From the NCBI RefSeq assembly GCF_002754195.1, contig NZ_PEEU01000001.1:2666001-2730000 (forward strand): a stretch of DNA of 64,000 nucleotides. Direction: 5' to 3'. The DNA comes from Flavobacterium sp. 9. Lineage in GTDB: Bacteria > Bacteroidota > Bacteroidia > Flavobacteriales > Flavobacteriaceae. Under the pieces are notes generated by a model. That model did no database searches and had not been told where the DNA came from. It worked only from the letters and a program-made list of their open reading frames with translations. Made by a program: the position numbers and the translations under genes. Positions 26,718 to 35,628 of the stretch are shown piece by piece; positions within the stretch are counted from its first letter, which is position 1, and each line of letters begins with the position of its first letter.

Positions 26718-27658
26718 TGAATATCACTGATAATTCAGAATCAATTTTAAAAGAAATTGACCTTAAATTCCAAGCTATAAATCAAAAAACTGATGTTCAA
26801 TTAGAAGGATTACTTTGGTCTAAACCAATTACTTATTGGGATTACATTCAAACCGACGCTCTTTTAAGTTTACAAACACAACGCACAACTCTTCCTGACG
26901 AAATGGTGTTTATCATGTATCATCAGGTAAATGAATTAATTTTTAAAATGATTTTGTGGGAAATCGATCAGATTGCCGATGCACAAAATATTCAGGTTGA
27001 TTTTTTCAGCGAAAGATTATCAAGAATCACTCGTTATTTTGATATGCTTACCAATTCTTTCAGCATCATGGAAAACGGAATGGAAGTAGATCAATATATG
27101 AAATTCAGAAACACGCTTACTCCGGCAAGTGGTTTTCAGAGCGCACAATATAGATTGATCGAATTTGCTTCGACAGATGTTATCAATTTAACAGATCGCA
27201 GATACAAAGCAAACTTTGACGAAAATACTGATCTGGAAACTACCTTCGAACATTTGTATTGGCAAGCTGCCGGAAAAGATTATCAAACGGGAGAAAAATC
27301 ATATTTACTTCAGGAATTTGAGAACAAATACAAAGTTCAGTTTTTGAGACAAATGTCTACTTTTAAAACTAAAAATATCTGGCAAAAATTCACTCAATTG
27401 CCAGAAGAAGATCAACAAAATACTTCATTAATTGAGGCAATGCGTCATTATGACAAAACTGTAAACATTACTTGGGTAATGCAACACCTTAATACTGCAA
27501 GAAAATACATATTAGAAAGCGGAAAAGGAAACGGCGAAGCCACTGGTGGCAGCGATTGGCAAAAATATATGCATCCAAAATACCAAAGACGCATCTTTTT
27601 TCCTAAATTGTGGACCGAAGAAGAATTGTCCAATTGGGGAAATGAAACAACCACTTAA
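26717..27658 (+). CDS. tryptophan 2,3-dioxygenase
   Basis: A haem enzyme that opens the indole ring of L-tryptophan to N-formylkynurenine. The 313-residue protein has the family blocks TYWDYIQTDALLSLQ, MYHQVNELIFKMILWEI (containing the conserved His and Glu), RNTLTPASGFQSAQYR (substrate-binding Arg and SGFQS) and the GGSDWQKYMHP C-terminal segment. The fold is all-helical and cytoplasmic. It lies three genes from hppD in the same direction, giving a local aromatic amino-acid catabolism group. No kynureninase or kynurenine formamidase is present nearby. Confidence 0.94.
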   Translation: MNITDNSESILKEIDLKFQAINQKTDVQLEGLLWSKPITYWDYIQTDALLSLQTQRTTLPDEMVFIMYHQVNELIFKMILWEIDQIADAQNIQVDFFSERLSRITRYFDMLTNSFSIMENGMEVDQYMKFRNTLTPASGFQSAQYRLIEFASTDVINLTDRRYKANFDENTDLETTFEHLYWQAAGKDYQTGEKSYLLQEFENKYKVQFLRQMSTFKTKNIWQKFTQLPEEDQQNTSLIEAMRHYDKTVNITWVMQHLNTARKYILESGKGNGEATGGSDWQKYMHPKYQRRIFFPKLWTEEELSNWGNETTT

Positions 27659-27679
27659 TTTCCTAAAAAATTTAAAAGT

Positions 27680-28900
27680 TTGAAAAAAGCATTCGTACTT
27701 ATAATACTATTATTCTCTGTATTTTCTTGTAATAAAACCGAGGAGAAAGTAGAAACTAAGATTAGTAAACCAAAGACTAAAAAGGTAGAATTTGGATTTA
27801 ATTACGCTGACTTTAATATTGTAAATGACACTATAAAAAAAGGAGATTCTTTTGGTTCTATCATCCAAAGTCAAAATATTGGAGACAAAAAAGTCTATGA
27901 TATTGTAGAACAAGTAAAAGATTCATTTGATGTAAGAACAATTCGATACAACAAACCTTATACAATTCTTCGCTCTAAAAATAAAACAAACAAATTACAG
28001 GTTTTCATTTACCAACCTGATGCTTTAACTTATTATGTAGTCGATTTAAGAGACAGCATTGCTAAAGCATATAAAAAAGTAAAACCGGTAACACTAAAAC
28101 GTAAAATTATTGGCGGCGTTTTAAAAAGTTCATTATCCGAAACTTTAGGAAACGAAAATGTGGAAACTGCACTTGCCAGCCGAATTACCAAAGTCTTTTC
28201 ATGGTCTATCGATTTCTTCAAACTTAAAAAAGGAGATCGTTATGGATTAATTTTCACTGAACGTTTTATAAACGGAAAAACTTATGACGGCGTTGAAGAT
28301 CTTGAAGCTGCATTTTTTGAATATAAAGGTAAAATCGTTTATGCTTTTCCATTTGAAAGAGATACTACTTCAGGAAAAGTAGAATATTATGATGACCAAG
28401 GAAGAACGCTGAAAAATTTCTTTCTAAAAACACCAATTAAGTTCAGCCGAATTACATCTCGCTTTACAGCAAACAGATTTCACCCAGTTCAACATACCTG
28501 GAAAGCACACAAAGGAACTGATTATGCTGCGCCAACGGGAACTCCAATTTCAACAACTGCTTCCGGAGTTGTAGAAGCAACGGGATATACCGCAGGAAAC
28601 GGAAACTTTGTAAAAGTAAAACACAACGGAACGTATTCTACACAATATTTACACATGTCCAGAATTTTGGTTCGCCGCGGTCAACGTGTAACTCAAGGTC
28701 AAACTATTGGATTAGTTGGAAGCACAGGACTTGCGACAGGCCCTCACGTTTGTTACCGTTTCTGGAAAAACGGCGTTCAGGTTGATGCGCTTAGACTTAA
28801 CTTACCAACAGGAGAATCTTTGACCGGATCTGACAAAACTCGTTTCTTAAAACAAATGGAACCTTTGAAAAGAGAATTGGATAGTATTGGGAATTTATAA
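27680..28900 (+). CDS. M23 family metallopeptidase, lipoprotein
   Basis: A 406-residue lipoprotein (lipobox VFSC, residues 14-17) starting at TTG 27680, the only codon that gives an intact signal peptide. The middle (about 45-250) resembles the OapA/LysM-like regulatory part of peptidoglycan endopeptidases, and the M23 domain lies at about 265-385. The first zinc motif is intact (HKGTDYAAP, H-x3-D). The usual H-x-H motif reads GPHVCYRF, so the second zinc His is Cys. I recall this variant in other Bacteroidota proteins, and Cys can ligate zinc, so it may still be active on cell wall. Confidence 0.88.
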   Translation: MKKAFVLIILLFSVFSCNKTEEKVETKISKPKTKKVEFGFNYADFNIVNDTIKKGDSFGSIIQSQNIGDKKVYDIVEQVKDSFDVRTIRYNKPYTILRSKNKTNKLQVFIYQPDALTYYVVDLRDSIAKAYKKVKPVTLKRKIIGGVLKSSLSETLGNENVETALASRITKVFSWSIDFFKLKKGDRYGLIFTERFINGKTYDGVEDLEAAFFEYKGKIVYAFPFERDTTSGKVEYYDDQGRTLKNFFLKTPIKFSRITSRFTANRFHPVQHTWKAHKGTDYAAPTGTPISTTASGVVEATGYTAGNGNFVKVKHNGTYSTQYLHMSRILVRRGQRVTQGQTIGLVGSTGLATGPHVCYRFWKNGVQVDALRLNLPTGESLTGSDKTRFLKQMEPLKRELDSIGNL

Positions 28901-28933
28901 AATCATTTTATCCAAAAAATCAATACTAAATCT

Positions 28934-29605
28934 ATGATTGAAAATTTTATTGCTTTCCGAAGTTTCCCAACATTAAATCAGGCTAGAGAGCTTGAATTAT
29001 TATTAAATAAAAACAATATTAAAACTGCTTTAGGTGATAATATTCCTCCTCTAGATGTCTCTTTTTCCGGGAGTACTTTACAAAATCAATATGAAATAAA
29101 AATTGATCCATCAGATTTTGAAAAAGCTGAAGTTATTCTTGAAAAAGACACCGAAAATCTTCTTGACACAATAGACAAAGATTATTATTTACTGGATTTT
29201 ACAAACGAGGAATTATATGAAATTCTTCTTAATTCAGACGAATGGAATGTTTTTGATTATAAACTAGCGCAAAAACTTTTAACGGATAGAGGAAAAACTA
29301 TCGATACAGAAATGTTAACTTCCTTAAAAAAAGAGCGCTTAAAAATCTTAGCCAAACCAGAAGAAAACCAAAAAGCCTGGATTATTGCCGGATATTTATT
29401 TGCACTTTTAGGCGGCGGAATTGGAATTGTCATTGGATATTCTCTGTGGAGATCAAAAAAGACGCTTCCAAATGGAGAGAGAATTTATTCTTATAATGCT
29501 GAAGACAGAAAAAATGGACAAAGAATATTCTTGATCAGTATAATTATTTTTCCGATTGCGCTTATATTAAAAATTTTATCTAATACCGGAGCATTCAACT
29601 CCTAA
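28934..29605 (+). CDS. DUF2007-like membrane protein
   Basis: A 223-residue protein. The first 75 residues (FIAFRSFPTLNQARELELLL ... NQYEIKIDPSDFEKAEVIL) look like the DUF2007 'putative signal transducing' fold. A linker and two transmembrane helices follow (about 147-167 and 198-216). Known members are small stand-alone proteins in Bacteroidota with no proven role. The gene lies 33 bases after the M23 gene and 55 before the next hypothetical, suggesting a common transcript. Confidence 0.65.
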   Translation: MIENFIAFRSFPTLNQARELELLLNKNNIKTALGDNIPPLDVSFSGSTLQNQYEIKIDPSDFEKAEVILEKDTENLLDTIDKDYYLLDFTNEELYEILLNSDEWNVFDYKLAQKLLTDRGKTIDTEMLTSLKKERLKILAKPEENQKAWIIAGYLFALLGGGIGIVIGYSLWRSKKTLPNGERIYSYNAEDRKNGQRIFLISIIIFPIALILKILSNTGAFNS

Positions 29606-29660
29606 AATTTCAAACTTTTCAGAGCCAAAAAAAGTAATACAATTAAACAATCTGTAAAAC

Positions 29661-30281
29661 ATGAAAAATGCACGTCTTAAAACAATTTATAACGAAACAT
29701 TTTCAGGCTTAAGACTATTTTACAGAGACACCAATCTTCCGGGAAATTTAATTTTAAATTATAAAGTCGGTCAAATTATTCAGGAAAGAGGTTTTACTGA
29801 TATGTCTTCTATTGGTGGCGGCTTATCTGGAAATGTTAGATATTTAATTGCAAGTGCGCATCCCAAAGATTTATCAAAATTCAATCCGGATTCAGCAAAG
29901 ATTGGTCATTTTCTTTTAGGTTCAATTGCTTATTTTAAAGTACTGGACATTCAGAAAATTGAAAACAAAACGCAAATTTTTCTGTTGAACATTCCTGATA
30001 ATTCAATTTCGCTTTTCAAGAATTCATCTTCGAACCTCGAGGAAGAAATTATAGAAAAAGCAAGAAAAAAGTTTAGAGATAAGTTCAATTCAGACTTAAT
30101 TCCATCATTGCAAACCGCAGAATGGAGACAAAGAACTGAAACTCCACTTGGAATGAGTATTAATGGAGAACTATTTTTTGATGATTCGAAAATCAAAATT
30201 GAAGAACCAAAAAGAATCGAAATTGACGCACACAATAAAACTATCGAGGTTAACAAAAAGCCTTGGTGGAAAATTTGGTGA
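29661..30281 (+). CDS. conserved hypothetical protein
   Basis: A 206-residue protein of no family I recognise. It has no signal peptide or membrane segment. A Gly/Ser-rich stretch (DMSSIGGGLSGNVRYLIAS, residues about 47-66) is followed by mixed alpha/beta sequence and a charged C-terminal third ending KKPWWKIW. It is in the same direction as, and close to, the genes on both sides. Codon use and AT content match its neighbours, so it looks like a real gene. No function can be proposed. Confidence 0.6.
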   Translation: MKNARLKTIYNETFSGLRLFYRDTNLPGNLILNYKVGQIIQERGFTDMSSIGGGLSGNVRYLIASAHPKDLSKFNPDSAKIGHFLLGSIAYFKVLDIQKIENKTQIFLLNIPDNSISLFKNSSSNLEEEIIEKARKKFRDKFNSDLIPSLQTAEWRQRTETPLGMSINGELFFDDSKIKIEEPKRIEIDAHNKTIEVNKKPWWKIW

Positions 30282-30323
30282 TTCTTTTTTATTCAAAAAC
30301 AACATCTTCTTAAATCGCAATCG

Positions 30324-30656
30324 ATGAAATCCTCTTTATTAATAATTTTATCTGCAACACTATTCGGTTGTTCTCATCCACACGCTTTTGTTTTAAATGA
30401 CACGGAGAAAAACAGATATTATGTTTCAGAAATGGTCAATAAAGTTTTTGAAGAAAATCAAATTAACGAATCTCCTTTAATTGTCATAAATGGAATTCCT
30501 TTTGAATACGACAAAAAACAAGATACCATATTATTACCGCTCAAAAAATCAGACATCAAAAGTTTAAACTTTTTAAATCAAAATAGTAGTCGGATTATAT
30601 ATAATGAAAAAGAAAATGGTGGCGCAATTATAATAACCACCAAAAATTCAGATTAA
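30324..30656 (+). CDS. small lipoprotein with TonB-plug-like end
   Basis: A 110-residue protein with a lipoprotein signal (lipobox FGC at about 14-16). The mature part has the shape of a TonB-receptor plug fragment: PLIVINGIPFEYDK, then LPLKKSDIKSLNFLN, then an ending NGGAIIITTK similar to the G-G-V-I-x-I-x-T-K of receptor plugs. It is far too short to be a receptor. Such stand-alone plug-like lipoproteins occur in Bacteroidota, but their role is unclear. It lies at the end of the hypothetical gene run. Confidence 0.65.
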   Translation: MKSSLLIILSATLFGCSHPHAFVLNDTEKNRYYVSEMVNKVFEENQINESPLIVINGIPFEYDKKQDTILLPLKKSDIKSLNFLNQNSSRIIYNEKENGGAIIITTKNSD

Positions 30657-30700
30657 CGATCTATAAAATAAGTTCTAACTTTCTTCAAATCTGAATATCT

Positions 30701-31057
30701 TTATTTTTCAACATTAGATTCTCCCCACGAATCCATTAAAACCAGAATTTCTTTAAGAGAACGACCAAGTTCGGTTAACTCGTATTCAACTTTTGGAGGA
30801 ACCTGATGATGCACGATTCGATTCACCAAATTATCTTTTTCTAATTCTTTCAGTTTCGCAATAAGCATTCGTTCAGAAATTCCAACAAGTCTGTTTTTCA
30901 ATTCGCTATATCTAAGTTTCTGCTCATTTAATAGAAATGTTAGAATATTGATTTTCCATCTTCCGCCAATTACAGATAAAGTAAATGCGATTCCACAGTT
31001 TTCTTTCCAATAAATCTCATTTATATTATTTGTTGAATTTTCCTTTCTAACATCCAT
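30701..31057 (-). CDS. HxlR family transcriptional regulator
   Basis: A 118-residue winged-helix regulator. The HxlR core is clear: CGIAFTLSVIGGRWKINILTFLL, then LRYSELKNRLVGISERMLIAKLKELE (recognition helix, split), LVNRIVHHQVPPKVEYELTELG. I choose ATG 31057 (MDVRKENS); a TTG at 31084 would extend the protein through a palindrome that looks like the operator. It is divergent from a DoxX-like membrane protein gene, the likely target. HxlR regulators often respond to reactive electrophiles or oxidants; the signal here is unknown. Confidence 0.9.
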   Translation of the reverse strand: MDVRKENSTNNINEIYWKENCGIAFTLSVIGGRWKINILTFLLNEQKLRYSELKNRLVGISERMLIAKLKELEKDNLVNRIVHHQVPPKVEYELTELGRSLKEILVLMDSWGESNVEK

Positions 31058-31077
31058 ACTTACTTTTTTGTTTGTAC

Positions 31078-31093
31078 CATACAATTATGTATG
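31078..31093. promoter_or_regulatory. candidate HxlR operator palindrome
   Basis: CATACA-ATTA-TGTATG is a perfect 6-bp inverted repeat in the divergent promoter region, 21 bases upstream of the chosen hxlR start and 55 before the DoxX-like ATG. HxlR dimers bind short GTAC/TGTAT-type palindromes near their own genes. A TATATTTG -7 element for the DoxX-like gene lies at 31120-31127. Confidence 0.5.
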
Positions 31094-31147
31094 TATCTAT
31101 ATTATTGCAAGTTATAAAATATATTTGTGATACTAAAAATTAGAAAA

Positions 31148-31519
31148 ATGGAAACAATTAAAATCGCAATTCACTGGTTAAGCTATGCATATTATCTGTA
31201 CGTATTTGGATACGCTTCTCTCTTCAAAGTATTTCAAAAAAAATCTATGATGCAAAGCATGCTTTCTTTGGGATTTAACAAAACATGGACAATTGCAATT
31301 GGAATCTTAGAATTATTTGGTGTTATACTAATCGTAATTGGAATCTTTCAACCACAGTATAAAAATGCCGGTATCTTATTCTTATTCCCATTTGCAATTG
31401 GAGCATTCACAACACATATGGCGCATCAGGAATACAATCATTATTACAATTCTTTAATAGTTTGTGTTTTGACAATTCTGTTATTAGCAACAGACAAAAC
31501 CTTTAGAATCATATTATAA
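31148..31519 (+). CDS. DoxX-like membrane protein
   Basis: A 123-residue protein with four predicted membrane helices (about 5-25, 45-65, 70-90 and 97-117). Helix 1 and the following loop (YLYVFGYASLFKVFQKKSMM) and GILELFGVILIVIGIF fit the DoxX/MauE-like family. Many members are quinone- or redox-related, but their function is poorly known. The ATG at 31148 follows the TATATTTG element at a sensible distance; the ORF could open earlier at 31127. Divergent placement from hxlR suggests HxlR control. Confidence 0.8.
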   Translation: METIKIAIHWLSYAYYLYVFGYASLFKVFQKKSMMQSMLSLGFNKTWTIAIGILELFGVILIVIGIFQPQYKNAGILFLFPFAIGAFTTHMAHQEYNHYYNSLIVCVLTILLLATDKTFRIIL

Positions 31520-31531
31520 ATGGACTAATAA

Positions 31532-32377
31532 TTATTTGCAGAACTTTTTTCTAAATTCAGAAGGATTCATTCCTTTATGCTTTTTGAAAACTTTATTCAG
31601 ATGACTTTCATCAGAAAAATTAAGTTCATCAGCAATTTCATTTATACGCATATCGCTATTCAAAAGTCTGGCTTCAATTAACCTTAATTTGTAATTGGCG
31701 ATATATTCCTGAAGCGTTTCGCCAGTTTGTTTCTTAAAATATTTCCCAAGATAATGAAGCGAAATATTAAAATGTTCACTTATTCTATCTGCCTTCAATT
31801 CCTTTGGATTAAAAATATGCTCTTGAATATAATGCAGTATTTCGAGCACCATTTCGCCAGTGGTTTCCTTAATATTCTTTGGCAATTTTAAAGCTATATT
31901 TCTTGCTACAACGGTAATAATAGCATTTACAATTTGCTCCGTTATTTTCTGGTGATAAATTTGCTGATTGGTTTCTTCATTTATAATACTTTCAATCAGT
32001 GAAGCAATTAAGGGTTTGTCTATTTTATTCTTTAATATACATCCCGGACGATGACTGGCATTTTGCAAAATATACTCCATTCTCAAAACGGTTTCTGCCT
32101 GACCGTTTTGAGAATTTGTTTTGATATAATACTCATTAAACCGAAGAAAAAAGAATTTAGTTGGCGTTAAAATCTCAAACGAATGCACGTCTTGTGGCGT
32201 TACCAGAAACAGATTCCCTTTTCGATATTGAAATTTATTATTGTTGATGATTTGGATTCCAGTTCCATCGACAACATATATTAATTCAAAGAAATTGTTT
32301 TTCCGAGTTGTTTTCGGAAACTGCTCCAATTCTTTAAAATCCACTTCAAAAGGAAGATATAGGTTTTTGTCTGTCAT
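31532..32377 (-). CDS. AraC family transcriptional regulator
   Basis: A 281-residue regulator with an N-terminal cupin sensor (FFELIYVVDGTGIQIINN; GNLFLVTPQDVHSFEIL) and a C-terminal pair of helix-turn-helices (LGKYFKKQTGETLQEYI; LNEIADELNFSDESHLNKVF-like second HTH, ending GMNPSEFRKKF). The ATG at 32377 (MTDKNLYLPFE) is preferred over the upstream 32413 codon because it precedes the cupin directly and leaves the two direct repeats at 32388 and 32409 non-coding. It is divergent from an SDR-lipocalin pair, its likely target. Confidence 0.9.
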   Translation of the reverse strand: MTDKNLYLPFEVDFKELEQFPKTTRKNNFFELIYVVDGTGIQIINNNKFQYRKGNLFLVTPQDVHSFEILTPTKFFFLRFNEYYIKTNSQNGQAETVLRMEYILQNASHRPGCILKNKIDKPLIASLIESIINEETNQQIYHQKITEQIVNAIITVVARNIALKLPKNIKETTGEMVLEILHYIQEHIFNPKELKADRISEHFNISLHYLGKYFKKQTGETLQEYIANYKLRLIEARLLNSDMRINEIADELNFSDESHLNKVFKKHKGMNPSEFRKKFCK

Positions 32378-32387
32378 TAAGCTAAAA

Positions 32388-32418
32388 TACAATTTTAGTA
32401 CCAATAAGTACAATTTTA
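32388..32418. promoter_or_regulatory. tandem AraC-type half-sites
   Basis: TACAATTTTA occurs at 32388-32397 and again at 32409-32418, exactly 21 bases (two helical turns) apart and in direct orientation, the usual geometry for an AraC activator. A TAATTTTG -7 element for the SDR gene follows at 32436-32443 with no -33 TTG box, as expected for an activator-dependent promoter. Confidence 0.6.
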
Positions 32419-32471
32419 AGCGAAAGCTAACTCTTTAATTTTGTATCAAATAACAAACTAAAATCTATAAA

Positions 32472-33032
32472 ATGAGAATACTTTTAATTGGAGCCACCGG
32501 AACAATTGGTAAAATAATACATCCTGAACTGGCTAAAAAACATGAAATTATTTCTGCCGGAAGAAACAGCGGTGATTTTAGAATTGATTTATCAGACACA
32601 AATTCAATCGAAAAATTATTCAGAGAAGTTAAAAATATTGACGCGTGTATTTGCGTTGCGGGCGATTGTTATACAGGAGATTTGCTTTCGCTTGACGAAG
32701 AAAAATTAAATATTGGCATTAAAAACAAACTATTAGGTCAGGTAAATTTAGTTTTAACTGGACAAAAATATTTAAACAATAATGGATCATTTACACTTAC
32801 ATCGGGTAAAATGGCTGATAAACCTGTAAAGAACAATATTAGCAAAGCAATTGTAAATGGCGGAATTAACAGTTTTGTGCTTTCGGCTTCACTTGAATTA
32901 GAAAGAGGAATTAGAATAAATGCGATAAGTCCGGGAAAAGTTTCAGACATTCCGATTGAAGATTTAATTAACGCTTATTCTAAAAGTGTTGAAGAATCAA
33001 TAAATGGAGAAATTATTAAAGTAAACTATTAA
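32472..33032 (+). CDS. short-chain dehydrogenase-like protein (atypical)
   Basis: A 186-residue Rossmann protein starting MRILLIGATGTIGKIIHPEL, with a dinucleotide-binding Gly-rich loop and a conserved NAISPGKV strand near the C-terminus. It belongs to the short SDR subgroup; the usual Tyr-x-x-x-Lys pair is not visible where expected (the region reads KPVKNNISKAIVNGGINSF), so catalysis may differ or the protein may not be a standard oxidoreductase. It is followed after 11 bases by a lipocalin-like gene. Probably controlled by the divergent AraC regulator. Confidence 0.78.
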   Translation: MRILLIGATGTIGKIIHPELAKKHEIISAGRNSGDFRIDLSDTNSIEKLFREVKNIDACICVAGDCYTGDLLSLDEEKLNIGIKNKLLGQVNLVLTGQKYLNNNGSFTLTSGKMADKPVKNNISKAIVNGGINSFVLSASLELERGIRINAISPGKVSDIPIEDLINAYSKSVEESINGEIIKVNY

Positions 33033-33043
33033 AATTTTTAAAG

Positions 33044-33544
33044 ATGAAAAACGCAACAACTATTCTGATTTTGCTTTTGATATTTAACTCGGTAATTTCA
33101 CAAACAAAACCATTAACAAAAACGGAATTATTAGGTTCATGGACTTTGGTTTCTGTTGAAAACATAAATTCAGATGGAACAAAAAATCTTCCATATGATG
33201 CAAATCCAAAAGGCATTTTGTTTTTTGACGAAAAAGGAAATTACGCCATTGAAATATATAAAAATGAAAGACCTAAGATAATTTCAGGAGATAAAAACAA
33301 ATGTACTCCCGAAGAAAATGCCGCAATTGTTCAGGGAAGCAATTCGCATTTTGGAGAATTTGAAATTGACGAAGCAAATAAGGTTATTACTTTTAAAATA
33401 AAAACAGCTTCGTTTCCAAACTGGGAAGGAACAATTCAAAAGAGATCTTACACCTTCATGAATAACCAACTCAAATATGTAGTAACCAACACAACGCAGG
33501 GAGGAAAATCTGTTACTGCAGAAGTTGTCTGGAAAAAACTCTAA
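33044..33544 (+). CDS. secreted lipocalin-like domain protein
   Basis: A 166-residue protein with a signal peptide (residues 1-19, ending VISQ). The mature part is a lipocalin-like barrel: LLGSWTLVSVENINSDG is the typical G-x-W first strand, then GILFFDEKGNYAIEIY and SYTFMNNQLKYVVTN. Such proteins are exported and presumed to bind small hydrophobic ligands; none is known here. It shares the SDR transcript. Confidence 0.82.
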   Translation: MKNATTILILLLIFNSVISQTKPLTKTELLGSWTLVSVENINSDGTKNLPYDANPKGILFFDEKGNYAIEIYKNERPKIISGDKNKCTPEENAAIVQGSNSHFGEFEIDEANKVITFKIKTASFPNWEGTIQKRSYTFMNNQLKYVVTNTTQGGKSVTAEVVWKKL

Positions 33545-33662
33545 AGCAAATTCATAAAACGTTTTCGTAACTAATTGTTATATAATTGTGAACCTTAAAG
33601 CTATTAAAAGTTATTTCAGTATTTTTGTGTTTTTATAACCAAATTTTCAATTAAACTAAAAA

Positions 33663-35306
33663 ATGGCTTTAAACACAACAAACCCAACCGGGACTGAAGC
33701 GTGGAAAAATCTACAAAACCACTATAACGCAATTCACGAAACTACGATACAAGAATTGTTTCAACAAGATAATGCTCGTGTTGAAAAATTCAACTTGCAA
33801 TGGAATGACTTTTTAGTAGACTATTCTAAAAATAATATTACTCCTGAAACGATCTCTCTTTTACTAGAATTGGCAAATTCAATTGGACTAAAAGATGCGA
33901 TTGCTCAATATTTTGACGGAGCAATTATCAACCAAACTGAAAACAGAGCGGTTTTGCATACTGCTTTGCGTGCTCCGGAATCGGCAGTTATTAAAGTTGA
34001 TGGCGAAAATGTAATTCCTGAAGTTTACGAAGTAAAAAATAAAATCAAACAATTCAGCAACGAAGTTATCTCTGGCGAAAGAAAAGGTTTCACTGGAAAA
34101 GCTTTTACTGATGTTGTAAATATAGGAATTGGAGGTTCTGATCTTGGACCTGTTATGGCGGTTGAAGCTTTACAATTCTACAAAAATCAATTGAATTTAC
34201 ATTTTGTTTCTAACGTTGATGGTGATCACGTTAACGAAATAATCAAAAAACTAAATCCTGAAACAACTCTTTTCCTGATTGTTTCTAAAACTTTCACGAC
34301 TCAGGAAACATTATCAAATTCTGAAACTATCAAAGAATGGTTTTTGAAATCAGCATCACAAGAAGATATTGCAAAACATTTTGTGGCAGTTTCAACAAAT
34401 ATTCAAAAAGTAACAGAATTTGGAATTAATCCTGACAATGTTTTCCCAATGTGGGATTGGGTTGGAGGAAGATTCTCTTTATGGAGTGCAGTTGGATTAA
34501 GCATTAGTTTAGCAATTGGATTTGACAATTACAATGAAATGCTAAAAGGCGCGAATGAAATGGACGAACATTTCAAATCGGCTGAATTTGACAAAAATAT
34601 TCCTGTAACGCTGGCTTTGCTAAGTGTTTGGTACAACAATTTCTTTGGTGCCGAAAGTGAAGCTTTAATTCCATACACGCAATATTTACAAAAACTTGCT
34701 CCGTATTTGCAACAAGCAACAATGGAAAGTAATGGAAAAAGTGTTGGTCGTGACGGAAAACCTGTAAACTACCAAACCGGAACTATTATTTGGGGAGAGC
34801 CTGGAACGAATTCGCAACATGCTTTTTTCCAATTAATCCACCAAGGAACAAAATTAATTCCGACTGATTTTATTGGATTCGTAAAACCTCTTTACGGAAA
34901 TGAAGATCATCATGATAAATTAATGTCGAACTTTTTTGCTCAGACTGAAGCTTTATTAAACGGAAAAACTCCGGCACAAGTTCAGGCAGAATTTGACAAA
35001 CAAGGGCTTTCTGCAGAAAAAGCAGCTTACTTATTACCTTTTAAAGTTTTTACAGGAAACAAACCAACTAATACAATTTTAATTCAAAAACTGACTCCAA
35101 AAAGCTTAGGATCTTTGATTGCATTATATGAACACAAAATTTTTGTTCAGGGTGTTATCTGGAACATTTTTAGCTTTGATCAATGGGGAGTAGAATTAGG
35201 AAAGCAACTGGCAAACTCTATTTTGGATGAAATTAACACAAAGACTGTTAAGAACCACGACAGCTCAACTTCATTTTTGCTAAATCATTTCCTGAAGAAC
35301 AAATAA
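33663..35306 (+). CDS. pgi: glucose-6-phosphate isomerase
   Basis: Interconverts glucose-6-phosphate and fructose-6-phosphate. The 547-residue length and motifs are those of the long bacterial/eukaryotic form: [41 protein letters not shown] and [20 protein letters not shown], with the conserved C-terminal QWGVELGK block. The gene has its own TATTTTTG -7 element at 33620-33627 and a strong terminator, so it is monocistronic. Confidence 0.97.
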   Translation: MALNTTNPTGTEAWKNLQNHYNAIHETTIQELFQQDNARVEKFNLQWNDFLVDYSKNNITPETISLLLELANSIGLKDAIAQYFDGAIINQTENRAVLHTALRAPESAVIKVDGENVIPEVYEVKNKIKQFSNEVISGERKGFTGKAFTDVVNIGIGGSDLGPVMAVEALQFYKNQLNLHFVSNVDGDHVNEIIKKLNPETTLFLIVSKTFTTQETLSNSETIKEWFLKSASQEDIAKHFVAVSTNIQKVTEFGINPDNVFPMWDWVGGRFSLWSAVGLSISLAIGFDNYNEMLKGANEMDEHFKSAEFDKNIPVTLALLSVWYNNFFGAESEALIPYTQYLQKLAPYLQQATMESNGKSVGRDGKPVNYQTGTIIWGEPGTNSQHAFFQLIHQGTKLIPTDFIGFVKPLYGNEDHHDKLMSNFFAQTEALLNGKTPAQVQAEFDKQGLSAEKAAYLLPFKVFTGNKPTNTILIQKLTPKSLGSLIALYEHKIFVQGVIWNIFSFDQWGVELGKQLANSILDEINTKTVKNHDSSTSFLLNHFLKNK

Positions 35307-35339
35307 AACTTCATAAAGAAAGATTTCTCAACTATTTGA

Positions 35340-35374
35340 AACGCCTTAATTTAACGTAAATTAAGGCGTTTTTT
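35340..35374 (+). terminator. pgi terminator
   Basis: AACGCCTTAATTTA (35340-35353) pairs perfectly with 35357-35370 over a three-base loop, followed by TTTT. Confidence 0.88.
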
Positions 35375-35628
35375 CGTATAAAGCAGCTATTTTTAACACT
35401 TAAAACGTTTGTTATTGAGGGTTTTAACTTACAACACAGTTACTATCATTACGATTTTAACAAAAAACACTAGCTTAAATTCAAGAAAACATTATTTTAT
35501 TTAACGAAAAAATGAAAAATCATTTTAATGCGCAACACATTAGATAAAACTAGTTTTTCTTAACATTTTGATAACATTATCTGATTTAATTGTTATAATT
35601 TTGCCAAAAACAATAAACTAAATAACAA
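35375..35628. promoter_or_regulatory. promoter region of the TonB receptor gene
   Basis: The rest of the 322-base gap after pgi is AT-rich and gene-free. A TAATTTTG -7 element at 35596-35603 lies 26 bases before the receptor ATG; the -33 box is weak. I see no operator or RNA structure. Confidence 0.45.
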
